Shown here: positions 1-5,914 of the stretch, in pieces | Position numbering within the stretch: the stretch's first letter is position 1 | Layout of the letters: each line of letters opens with the position of its first letter | DNA from: an uncultured Ignavibacteriota bacterium | GTDB lineage: Bacteria > Bacteroidota > Ignavibacteria > Tepidaquicellales > Tepidaquicellaceae | Assembly: GCA_937959065.1 (NCBI GenBank) | Contig: CALGOI010000398.1 | Span: 1-5,914 of the forward strand | DNA length: 5,914 nt | Reading direction: 5' to 3' | The notes under the pieces: generated by a model | What the model was told of the DNA's origin: nothing | Database searches by the model: none | What the model saw: the letters and a program-made list of their open reading frames with translations, nothing else | Translations under genes and position numbers: made by a program

Positions 1-300
1 TTTTTCTTTTGATGGCTGTTTGAAGCTGTGTTCCTGCGGCACCTGCGGATTTATGCCCGTCATGACGTGTCGAATTGCTCCGTCCTTACCTGCCGCATCT
101 GGAGCTTGCAGTATTATCAGAAGAGAATGCTTGTTCTCGGCGTAAAGACGGTATTGGAGTTTCTGCATCTTTTTGATATCGTCTCTCAGCTTATCTTCAG
201 CATTATCCTTATCTTTATAATCTCCGCAATATGCTGTATCGTAATCTTTTAAAGATATCTTTTTACCCGGAGAAGCAAGTATGTGTTTGAGGTCGAACAA
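1..300 (-). CDS. PPK2-family polyphosphate:nucleotide phosphotransferase, N-terminal fragment (runs off left edge)
   Basis: Reading the minus strand from 300 gives 100 codons without a stop. The translation begins LFDLKHILASPGKK with the initiator written as Leu. Seen: a basic, lysine-rich N-terminal region, then LLIILQ followed by a Walker A-type loop APDAAGKDG (residues 66-74, with D68 and K72), then IRHVMTGINPQ (76-86) and SFKQPS (92-97). These are hallmark segments of polyphosphate kinase 2. Known of the family: it transfers phosphate between polyphosphate and nucleoside mono- or diphosphates in the cytoplasm, and the Walker A Asp and Lys are needed for catalysis. Family members are usually about 270-300 residues, so roughly two thirds lies outside the window. 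No ATG or GTG exists between the in-frame stop at 313-315 and the conserved region, so TTG at 300-298 is the likely start; no strong Shine-Dalgarno is visible. It lies 34 bases downstream of the helical-protein gene on the same strand, so co-transcription is plausible. The PPK2 subclass and direction of reaction cannot be decided from this part. Confidence 0.9.
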   Translation of the reverse strand, partial: MFDLKHILASPGKKISLKDYDTAYCGDYKDKDNAEDKLRDDIKKMQKLQYRLYAENKHSLLIILQAPDAAGKDGAIRHVMTGINPQVPQEHSFKQPSKEK

Positions 301-334
301 TGTTAGTTTTCTTTAAATTTAATAATTAAATAGC

Positions 335-1762
335 CTATATACTATTTAGTTCATCAATTAACCATGTTTTAATCAGAAAAGGATTATAAGAAATCATTTC
401 AGCATCTTTCTTCAATTTTACAAGCTCATACTCTTTTTTGCCGGGTTCGTTTTTTATCTTGTTCAGTCTTATCATACAGTTTAAAAAATCTAAGTATGCA
501 TCCCTGTGTTCCTGCAGCAGGCTTTGTTCTCTTGCAATATAATGTTTGAACGTATCTATCATCTGATAAACCTGCTCTGCCAGATTAAGCAAATAAAATG
601 ATTTTAAAAGAAGTATCTTGACCTGAACACGGAATATAAAGTTTTTAAAGTTAGCCCTACTGAGATACTCTATTGCCTCATTATAGTTTCCTTCAGAATA
701 ACAAATAACTCCAAGGCAAAATCCACTTACATTTATTCTATCTTCTTCATTCAGACCCGGTTCAAATCTTTTGAATACTTCTTTTGCAAACTCATACTCT
801 TTTACCCTGCAGGATATTTTTACTATGTTCATTAGCTCCGGGAAACGAAAGTTATCCGGTGTGTGAAAATTTATTTCCAGCATTTCACGGTATATCTTGA
901 ACAGGTCATTGTTGTAATCTGTATTGCCCTTAAAATTTACCATATAGGCGGCAAAATCTGTCAAGTGTACATATAATAGCCTTTGTACATCCCCATTAAG
1001 TTCATTAAAATGCTTTTCTTTTAATTTCCAGAGTTTCTCATAATACTTAGATTCTTTTGATTGTAATAATTTTAAAATCGTATTAAAAATTTCAATCGAG
1101 GGAATTTCCTTGAAATCATGTTTATCAACATAATTTGCAATTTCATTCATAAGCGAAAAATCATACTCTATGTTAGTTTGATTTCTTTCATGTAGCATGA
1201 GAGTATAAAAGCGCAGGAGCCGAATAAGGGCGAACTTTAAAAAATGATCAAATTCTGTTTGCAGTATATTTAAATCTGAATTAGGATTTTTTCCTGGATG
1301 ATACCATAAATATTCATCAGTAAGTTCATATAAATAATAATAATAATCCTCATCCTTAATATTTCGTTCAAGAAGCTTCTTTGTATATGATGCAACCCTC
1401 TGCTCGAATAAACCCGAAAGCCCCCTATGTCTAAGTTCTCTAAGAATATTCCTCTCAATATAATATTCCCCTTTCTCAAAATACATTTGAACAATAAACT
1501 TTTCCGTCAGCTTATACAAATCAGAGATTACGTTATTAATCTTGTGATAATTGTACTCTTGATTTGGGAAGACCTTTAAGAAAATTTTCTCAATTGTAAG
1601 GTTTCGATTCTTGAAATCCGGGTGGTATTTGGATAGACAATTAAATAAAGAAATTACCAGCCCGCTCCTATTAAAATAAGGGGATGAAATAAATTCACTA
1701 AAGCTTTTCATCTCCTTAGAGGATAAGGATCGCAGAACCTTTATTAATTTAATATTCTCCAC
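335..1762 (-). CDS. Alpha-helical repeat (TPR-like) protein of unknown function, intact copy
   Basis: A 475-residue protein that I cannot assign to a named family. It has no signal peptide and no transmembrane segment, so it is probably cytoplasmic. Residues 1-90 form a conserved-looking head (LSSKEMKSFSEFISSPYFN, then LTIEKIFLKVFP and KINNVISDLYKL). The rest is a long series of amphipathic helices rich in Leu, Tyr, Phe, Glu and Lys, including a TPR-like stretch near 346-370 (ICYSEGNYNEAIEYLSRA). I recognise this layout as typical of uncharacterised 450-500 residue proteins in Bacteroidota and Ignavibacteriota; that is recollection, not a search result. The start is GTG at 1762-1760: the in-frame stop upstream is at 1784-1786, no ATG lies between, and the head begins directly after the GTG. 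No clear Shine-Dalgarno is seen. It is divergent from the secreted propeller gene and sits 34 bases upstream of PPK2. A broken paralogue occupies 4859-5914. A scaffold role is possible but unproven. Confidence 0.85.
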   Translation of the reverse strand: MENIKLIKVLRSLSSKEMKSFSEFISSPYFNRSGLVISLFNCLSKYHPDFKNRNLTIEKIFLKVFPNQEYNYHKINNVISDLYKLTEKFIVQMYFEKGEYYIERNILRELRHRGLSGLFEQRVASYTKKLLERNIKDEDYYYYLYELTDEYLWYHPGKNPNSDLNILQTEFDHFLKFALIRLLRFYTLMLHERNQTNIEYDFSLMNEIANYVDKHDFKEIPSIEIFNTILKLLQSKESKYYEKLWKLKEKHFNELNGDVQRLLYVHLTDFAAYMVNFKGNTDYNNDLFKIYREMLEINFHTPDNFRFPELMNIVKISCRVKEYEFAKEVFKRFEPGLNEEDRINVSGFCLGVICYSEGNYNEAIEYLSRANFKNFIFRVQVKILLLKSFYLLNLAEQVYQMIDTFKHYIAREQSLLQEHRDAYLDFLNCMIRLNKIKNEPGKKEYELVKLKKDAEMISYNPFLIKTWLIDELNSI

Positions 1763-1916
1763 CTCGAGGATAATAACTTTATTTTAATTTCAGATAATAA
1801 AACTCAAAAAACAAGCTGAATTTAAGGTTTATTTATTCATTCATATTCTAATTTCGCAATATTTCAGGATAATTTACCAATAATTTTTCTTTGCGGCACA
1901 GTATACTTGGTCATAT

Positions 1917-1944
1917 TTTACGATAAAAAATCGCACGATATAAT
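1917..1944 (+). promoter_or_regulatory. Candidate promoter for the secreted propeller gene
   Basis: TTTACG at 1917-1922 resembles a -35 box in four of six positions. A perfect TATAAT lies at 1939-1944, with a 16-base spacer. A second TATAAT overlaps it at 1944-1949. The predicted transcript start would fall only about 8-10 bases before the ATG at 1960, giving a very short leader that overlaps the ribosome binding site, which weakens the call. The surrounding intergenic region is AT-rich, so chance matches are likely. Many Bacteroidota use a different consensus (TAnnTTTG near -7), which I do not see here. A tiny inverted repeat (CGAT, 1921-1924, and ATCG, 1930-1933) lies in the spacer. Confidence 0.3.
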
Positions 1945-1950
1945 ATAATT

Positions 1951-1955
1951 AAAGG
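1951..1955 (+). promoter_or_regulatory. Ribosome binding site of the secreted propeller gene
   Basis: AAAGG lies four bases before the ATG at 1960-1962 and matches part of the anti-Shine-Dalgarno sequence. It is the only reasonable Shine-Dalgarno among the four visible gene starts in the window and supports this ATG, which also gives a well-formed signal peptide. Confidence 0.55.
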
Positions 1956-1959
1956 TAAA

Positions 1960-3996
1960 ATGAAAAAATTATTATTTAAAATATTCGTCTGTTTAATATT
2001 AACCTCGCCTGCATACTCACAATGGCAGTCCCTAGGTCCATTAGGTGGCCAGGTAAAATCCATTTACTATGATAATGGGACACTATATGCAGGACTAGAT
2101 GACCCTCCTTATGGTATTTTCACTTCCACAAATAACGGCGCGAACTGGAATAAGCTCACTTCAGTGTGGAGTGGAAAGTTTATTAAAAAGTTTAATACAT
2201 TATTGTTTTCGGCACCTAGACAATTTAATGAGTTAAACCGTTCTACAAATAATGGTTTAAACTGGAGTACTACAAGTACGATTGGAACCAGCTCAAACAG
2301 GATGAACGGAATTGTTAAACTCAATACAGATTATTTCCTTGCTACACTTGAAGGAATATTCAAAAGTACTAATGATGGAACCAACTGGAGTTTAGTTAAT
2401 GCAGGTTCATATTCAGCAATAGCTGTATCAGGTACAAATTTGTTAGCAGGCGGTAACGGCGATATCTTGTTGAGTACTAATGCCGGAAATAACTGGAGTC
2501 AAGTGGCCACAGGGTTCGCTGGTGATAGGATTTTTACCAATGGGAATAATGTTTTTTGTTTGTATAACACATTACCCCGTGGTGTACTTGTTTCCACAAA
2601 TAATGGATTAAACTGGAATGTTTATAACTCAGGTTTACCCGTAAATGAGGGACCCAAAGATTTTGGCTTGATTGGAAGCACACTCTACATTTTAGTTTAT
2701 CCAAGAGCAATATACAAATCCACAGATATAGGTCAAACATGGTCTTTTGTTACAAATGTTTCAGCTAATGTTTTTTGTGAAGGAATATCATCCGATGGAG
2801 TTAACTTATATGCCAATAGCGGAGAATTTGACTTGAATGGGGGAGTTTATAAATCTTCAGATTCGGGGAACAACTGGAGTAAAACGGGATTGAACATTCT
2901 CAACATTACGGCAATGGAGCTAAACAATAATATACTATACATTGGCGGTCAAGGCGGTTACTTTGTGAGCTCTACAAATTCGGGAAATAACTGGACTCAA
3001 ATCGGATGGATAGGCTCTACACCAAGAAGAATCTACTTTCATAACAGCTACATTTTTGCTTGCACAGATATTGCATACAGAAGATCTTTAAACAACGGTA
3101 TTTCCTGGTCTAACGTTTTAGCAAGCCAATCGTTCGATGTTATTAACACCGGTGGAAATCTTTTTGCCTCATTGTTTTCTGCACCATATAAATCGACTGA
3201 CGGAGGTACTTCATGGGTTTTTGTCACTGCATTATCAAATTCCCGGATCGGAAAATTCGTCCAATCCGGCAATATTTTATTAGGAGCATCACGCTCATAT
3301 TTCGATCCATCACATTATTCCACTGATTCAGGTAATAACTGGGCAGTACTGCCGGACACAACTTTCGCCGGAATTAATACTGTTGTAGCTGTAGGAGATA
3401 CGGTTTTCGCGTCTAACACTTGGGGATTTATTAAAAGTACAAATAACGGTTTGAACTGGAATTATGTAACAACTACTGGTGCAAATCTAGCCCTGGCGAA
3501 TAAATTGCTTTATCATAATGGGAAACTTTATGCAGCGGTTAATGGAGGTCTGTTTTTCTCCAACAATTACGGAAGTAACTGGTACTCTCTTAATCAAGGA
3601 TTACCTGGTACCAATATAACGAATTTGATTATAAAGTCAGATACGTTATACGCGTCTGTTCAGGACGCGGGTATATGGACCAGAGGCATAAACACCATAA
3701 CAGGAATTGTAACGTCTGGTAATCAACTACCAACTTTTTTCACCATTCACCAAAATTACCCAAACCCATTTAATCCTATGACTAAAATAAAATTCGACAT
3801 ACCAAAAGCATTTAACACAAAGCTTGCAGTTTACGATATACTTGGCAAAGAGGTGGCTGTACTTGTCAATGAGAATTTAAAACCGGGTACATATGAAGTA
3901 GATTTTAGCGCAACAGGGCTCCCCAGCGGGACATATTTCTACAGGCTTATAACCAATGGTTTTACTGAAACAAAGAAAATGATGGTAATTAAGTAA
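1960..3996 (+). CDS. Secreted Asp-box (BNR) beta-propeller protein with T9SS type A sorting domain
   Basis: A 678-residue protein in three parts. Residues 1-20 are a signal peptide: a Lys-rich start, the hydrophobic core IFVCLILT, and a likely cleavage AYS|Q after residue 20. Residues 21 to about 580 carry thirteen Asp-box motifs of the form STNNGxNW, 36-45 residues apart, usually preceded by a strand such as GIFKS and by LYAG- or LLAG-like strands. This is the pattern of Ycf48-like, sortilin-like or BNR propellers. Residues 599-678 are a T9SS type A sorting domain: NYPNPFNP, then YDILGKEV, PGTYEVDF, LPSGTYFYRL and the end TKKMMVIK. Known: such tails direct proteins through the outer membrane by T9SS and are normally removed, often with attachment to the cell surface. 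Inference: an extracellular or surface protein, with ligand or enzyme activity unknown. Asp-boxes alone do not make it a sialidase, and no catalytic set is recognisable. The ATG has an AAAGG ribosome binding site, and a hairpin follows the stop. Cys11 lies inside the signal core and is not a lipobox. Confidence 0.93.
   Translation: MKKLLFKIFVCLILTSPAYSQWQSLGPLGGQVKSIYYDNGTLYAGLDDPPYGIFTSTNNGANWNKLTSVWSGKFIKKFNTLLFSAPRQFNELNRSTNNGLNWSTTSTIGTSSNRMNGIVKLNTDYFLATLEGIFKSTNDGTNWSLVNAGSYSAIAVSGTNLLAGGNGDILLSTNAGNNWSQVATGFAGDRIFTNGNNVFCLYNTLPRGVLVSTNNGLNWNVYNSGLPVNEGPKDFGLIGSTLYILVYPRAIYKSTDIGQTWSFVTNVSANVFCEGISSDGVNLYANSGEFDLNGGVYKSSDSGNNWSKTGLNILNITAMELNNNILYIGGQGGYFVSSTNSGNNWTQIGWIGSTPRRIYFHNSYIFACTDIAYRRSLNNGISWSNVLASQSFDVINTGGNLFASLFSAPYKSTDGGTSWVFVTALSNSRIGKFVQSGNILLGASRSYFDPSHYSTDSGNNWAVLPDTTFAGINTVVAVGDTVFASNTWGFIKSTNNGLNWNYVTTTGANLALANKLLYHNGKLYAAVNGGLFFSNNYGSNWYSLNQGLPGTNITNLIIKSDTLYASVQDAGIWTRGINTITGIVTSGNQLPTFFTIHQNYPNPFNPMTKIKFDIPKAFNTKLAVYDILGKEVAVLVNENLKPGTYEVDFSATGLPSGTYFYRLITNGFTETKKMMVIK
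2125..3582 (+). repeat. Thirteen tandem Asp-box repeat units within the propeller gene
   Basis: Asp-box motifs start at residues 56, 95, 136, 172, 212, 254, 299, 338, 376, 412, 454, 493 and 534, about 120 bases apart in the DNA. All keep Gly at position 5 and Trp at position 8. Position 3 is Asn in nine copies and Asp in four (254, 299, 412, 454). Several copies are also close at nucleotide level: those at 2242, 2593 and 3436 share ACAAATAA followed by near-identical sequence to the Trp codon. A degenerate fourteenth unit, GIWTRG at residues 571-576, falls at the expected distance after the last motif but lacks the Asp-box residues. Confidence 0.9.
3754..3993 (+). other. T9SS type A C-terminal sorting domain
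   Basis: Residues 599-678 of the propeller protein. The opening NYPNPFNPMTKIKFDIP, a central YDILGKEV turn, PSGTYFYRL and the final TKKMMVIK match the layout of the roughly 80-residue type A sorting domain (Por secretion tail), a small Ig-like beta fold. Its presence implies that the genome encodes a type IX secretion machinery; none of that machinery is in this window. Confidence 0.9.
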
Positions 3997-4002
3997 TCCA
4001 CC

Positions 4003-4037
4003 AAAGGGGGAGGGAGGGATTTTCCCCTCCTCCTTTT
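4003..4037 (+). terminator. Putative Rho-independent terminator after the propeller gene
   Basis: Seven bases after the TAA, a purine-rich arm (AAAGGGGGAGGGAGGG, 4003-4018) faces a pyrimidine-rich arm (CCCCTCCTCCTTTT, 4024-4037) across a short ATTTT loop. Pairing is strong but imperfect: a few G residues on the left arm must bulge, and the end of the right arm supplies a T run followed by AAT. This would end transcription before the DUF481 gene, which begins 44 bases further on. Confidence 0.65.
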
Positions 4038-4081
4038 AATATTCGCCATTTTTTCTTACTTTTTACAAAAACAATACCCCC

Positions 4082-4828
4082 TTGAAAACTTTCTCTACTA
4101 TTGTGTTCCTGTTTGTTGTAACATCAATCACATTTTCACAGATTGTAAACATCGAATCTAAACGTGTCCGGCGCGAGGGTGACGGATGGTCCGGTGAATC
4201 CGGTATTGAGTTTTTTATACTTAAAGAAGTTAATACCGTTTACGCTGCCGGCGGTAATATTCAGCTGCAGATGAAACAGGACAGGTCACTTTTATTATTC
4301 CTCACAGATTTTAGCTTTATCAAAGCAGGCGACAAAGATTTTTCAAATGCCGGATTCCAGCATGTAAGATATAATTATAAGCTGAATGAACTGCTACGAT
4401 GGGAGGGTTTTGTTCAGGGACAGTTCAATAAGATACGGGACATTAAACTCAGAGGACTTGCCGGTATGGGTCCAAGATTTAAACTGTATGATTCCGAGAA
4501 AATGCGGTTTTACGTTGCGTCCCTGTATATGTATGAATACGAGGAGCGTCAGAATGAGCCGGTAATTGAGCGTAATAACAGGCTGAGCAGCTATTTCTCA
4601 TACACATTCGACATAGGAAAGATGCTCTTATTCGGCACGGTTTATCATCAACCTAATTTGTCGGATTTTTCGGATTACCGCATTGCTTTTCAGACCGATC
4701 TTGAATTTGAAATACTGGATGAGCTTGATTTCGTGATCAAATATAAACTGCTGTACGATACTGTTCCGCCGCCCGGAGTACCCAATACATCGTATCAAAT
4801 ATCTAACGGATTGTCATTGGAACTCTAG
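4082..4828 (+). CDS. DUF481-type predicted outer-membrane beta-barrel protein
   Basis: A 248-residue protein (the initiator is a TTG codon). Residues 1-19 form a signal peptide: Lys2, hydrophobic IVFLFVV, and a likely cleavage TFS|Q. The mature part is a series of alternating hydrophobic and polar strands typical of a small barrel: WSGESGIEFF near 36-45, LLRWEGFVQGQFNKIRDIKLRGLAGMGPRF at 104-133 written here in two pieces (LLRWEGFVQGQFNK and IRDIKLRGLAGMGPRF), FVIKYKLLYDT near 217-227, and a last strand ending ISNGLSLEL. The central pattern of an aromatic strand, Q..N, then R.L.G.G.R matches DUF481 (YdiY-like) proteins, whose function is not established. The last residue is Leu rather than the aromatic residue usual in a barrel-assembly signal. 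No ATG is available upstream or near the signal peptide, so TTG at 4082 is preferred; there is no visible Shine-Dalgarno. It follows a hairpin, so it may have its own promoter, but none is clear in the 85-base gap. It converges on the broken helical gene with 30 bases between stops. Confidence 0.75.
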   Translation: MKTFSTIVFLFVVTSITFSQIVNIESKRVRREGDGWSGESGIEFFILKEVNTVYAAGGNIQLQMKQDRSLLLFLTDFSFIKAGDKDFSNAGFQHVRYNYKLNELLRWEGFVQGQFNKIRDIKLRGLAGMGPRFKLYDSEKMRFYVASLYMYEYEERQNEPVIERNNRLSSYFSYTFDIGKMLLFGTVYHQPNLSDFSDYRIAFQTDLEFEILDELDFVIKYKLLYDTVPPPGVPNTSYQISNGLSLEL

Positions 4829-4858
4829 AAATCGATCACAAAGTATTAATAGAGAGTT

Positions 4859-5914
4859 TTACAATTCTTTCATCTTCTTATTCAGCCAGTAACGGTTTTG
4901 GACGGATTCAGCGGAATTGATCTCATCACCCAGTTTTTTAATGACGAACTTATCCCCACGGTTTACCTTCATTTTCAAATCGAATAATCTTTTGGAGAAA
5001 TTTATGAAATTCCTCTCCCGGGTTTGCCAAATTGAAGAAATAAGCCGGTTGTTTGTAACAAGGTGTCGAAAGCTGTCAACAGTGGAATCAAAAGAGTCCG
5101 ACTGCTCTGTATCATAATATATCATTAATAAGAGTGTTCGTATCTCAACTTTATATGATATGTCCTCGGTATGAACCAAAGACAACATTTCAAGAGCTTT
5201 ACCATAATTCTTCCTGCCATATTCTATCAGAGCTTTGCAGTAATAATTACTGCTCTCGCGTTATACCTCCGGAATTTCATTTTTATATTTTTCAATAAAA
5301 TTCTCAGCCCACTTAATTTCACCCAAATCAACAGCATTTGAAACAACTCTCTTGTAAAATATGTGATGAATGAAACCGCCGGTTTCATACTGTCCACCGC
5401 GTTTTATTATCTCTTTGTAAAGATCAAACTTTTCACGTAGAAACTTAAGATTTCCACGCCTAATACGCTCTGCACAATAGTTTGCCAGCACAACATACAT
5501 ATTCTTACGGTCTATATTCTCCAGGTCATTATAATGCTTATTTAAAGTTTTACGCAGATTGTAGTAAGTTTCAACTTCTTCATACAGGAAAAGTTTTAAA
5601 GCATTATGAAATAATTCAATATAGGGCTCGGATTTGTATTGGTCCTTGTTCTTATTCAAATGGTCTTCTACCTGGTCGAGGAATGACATTTTAAAATCAT
5701 AATCATAAAGGAATTTGTTTTCATTAGCCATGTATGAATATAGTTTTAATATTGCCACAAGAAAAAACCGTGACAGGTTATCTGCGACTTCCTGAGCATT
5801 ATCTTCTTCCAAAAATACCGCACTTTTTTGGCTCTTAATGTGAACTACCAGATCTTGCTCCATATAAAACTTTTTAATGAAATACTCCTCATCGCGAACA
5901 TTAATCTTTTCAAT
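4859..5914 (-). pseudogene. Second helical-repeat family member, 5' truncated by window edge and interrupted by one in-frame stop
   Basis: One minus-strand frame runs from the right edge (5914) to a TAA at 4861-4859, 351 codons, broken only by TAA at 5263-5261. The frame is open upstream of the ATG at 5863 to the window edge (17 more codons, IEKINVRDEEYF...), so that ATG is internal. The translation parallels the intact 475-residue protein: INVRDEEYF matches RNIKDEDYY (about residue 133 onward), ELFHNALKLF matches EIFNTILKLL, KYKNEIPEV-stop-RESSNYY lies opposite RFEPGLNEEDRINVSGF, and the C-terminus NKKMKEL lies opposite IDELNSI. About 129 N-terminal residues should lie beyond the window. After the stop the frame continues at once as RESSNYYCKALIEYG, with no gap or frameshift. 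No signal peptide or membrane helix is visible in the available part. It is a probable recent nonsense pseudogene; a sequencing error or tolerated readthrough are alternatives. An ATG at 5188-5186 could restart a 109-residue tail, but nothing supports that as a separate gene. Confidence 0.82.
5261..5263 (-). other. In-frame nonsense codon (TAA) splitting the second helical gene
   Basis: The codon lies between GAG GTA and CGC GAG in the minus-strand frame. In the paralogue the aligned positions are acidic (E339, E340, D341), so a single GAA-to-TAA change is one simple origin. Both flanks stay in the same frame, ruling out an indel as the cause. TAA also ends the propeller gene and this gene itself, so a genome-wide reassignment of TAA is unlikely. 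Confidence 0.85.

Noticed and set aside
28..252. Plus-strand reading frame of 74 codons with a hydrophobic C-terminal part
   Set aside because: It lies entirely antisense to the PPK2 coding sequence, whose conserved motifs are clear; the hydrophobic stretch is a by-product of the opposite strand.
2125..3582. Regularly spaced short repeats that could suggest a CRISPR array
   Set aside because: The repeats are in-frame coding units about 120 bases apart encoding Asp-boxes, vary in sequence, and are embedded in one long open frame.
1960..3996. Sialidase (neuraminidase) identity from the Asp-boxes
   Set aside because: Asp-boxes occur in many non-enzymatic propellers. The copy number is far above the four or five usual in sialidases, and no arginine triad or catalytic Tyr/Glu pattern could be recognised.
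4819..4860. Inverted repeat AACTCT / AGAGTT across the convergent stops as a two-way terminator
   Set aside because: Only a six-base perfect stem with a loop of about 26 bases and no proper T run on either side; likely chance.
4917..5117. Plus-strand reading frame of 66 codons
   Set aside because: Antisense to the C-terminal part of the helical pseudogene, which matches its paralogue there.
5482..5694. Plus-strand reading frame of 70 codons
   Set aside because: Antisense to the helical paralogue, whose minus-strand translation aligns with the intact copy through this stretch.
4859..5914. Possible use of TAA as a sense codon
   Set aside because: The propeller gene and this gene itself both end at TAA in sensible places, so reassignment is not supported; a local nonsense change is simpler.
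335..5914. Possible antiphage defence or toxin-antitoxin system built around the helical proteins
   Set aside because: No nuclease, NTPase effector, protease, toxin or mobile-element gene is visible beside them; PPK2 is a metabolic kinase and the centre genes are envelope proteins.

Overview
The window looks like a piece of an AT-rich chromosome from the Bacteroidota/Ignavibacteriota (FCB) group. The main evidence is a secreted protein with a type IX secretion (T9SS) type A C-terminal sorting domain opening with the motif NYPNPFNP, which is common in Ignavibacteria-like genomes. A second envelope protein and a pair of long helical proteins of a kind I associate with this group fit the same picture. 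No tRNA, rRNA, CRISPR array, transposase or integrase is visible.

Left block, minus strand (1-1762). A complete 475-codon gene for an alpha-helical protein of unknown function is followed 34 bases downstream, on the same strand, by the first 100 codons of a polyphosphate kinase 2 (PPK2) family gene that runs off the left edge. The PPK2 fragment has no ATG and no stop inside the window, so it is easily missed. Its Walker A region (QAPDAAGKDG) and the following IRHVMTGINPQ stretch identify it.

Centre, plus strand (1960-4828). A divergent 197-base intergenic region carries a plausible promoter and ribosome binding site for a 678-residue secreted protein. That protein has a signal peptide, thirteen Asp-box (BNR) motifs about 40 residues apart plus a degenerate fourteenth, and a T9SS sorting tail. 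The count and spacing suggest two seven-bladed beta-propellers in tandem. A GC-rich hairpin follows it. Next comes a 248-residue predicted outer-membrane beta-barrel protein of DUF481 type, starting at TTG. The two encode envelope or surface proteins, but nothing ties them to one pathway.

Right block, minus strand (4859-5914). This is a second member of the same helical family as the 475-residue protein. Its 5' end lies beyond the right edge, and its reading frame is interrupted by a single in-frame TAA at 5261-5263. Translation on both sides of the stop aligns with the intact paralogue in one frame, so this is one gene with a nonsense codon, not two small genes. It is best called a partial pseudogene unless the stop is a sequencing error.

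I see no clear evidence for a new multi-gene system. The points most worth following are the paralogous helical family with one broken copy, the placement of a family member directly upstream of PPK2, and the fourteen-blade architecture of the secreted protein.
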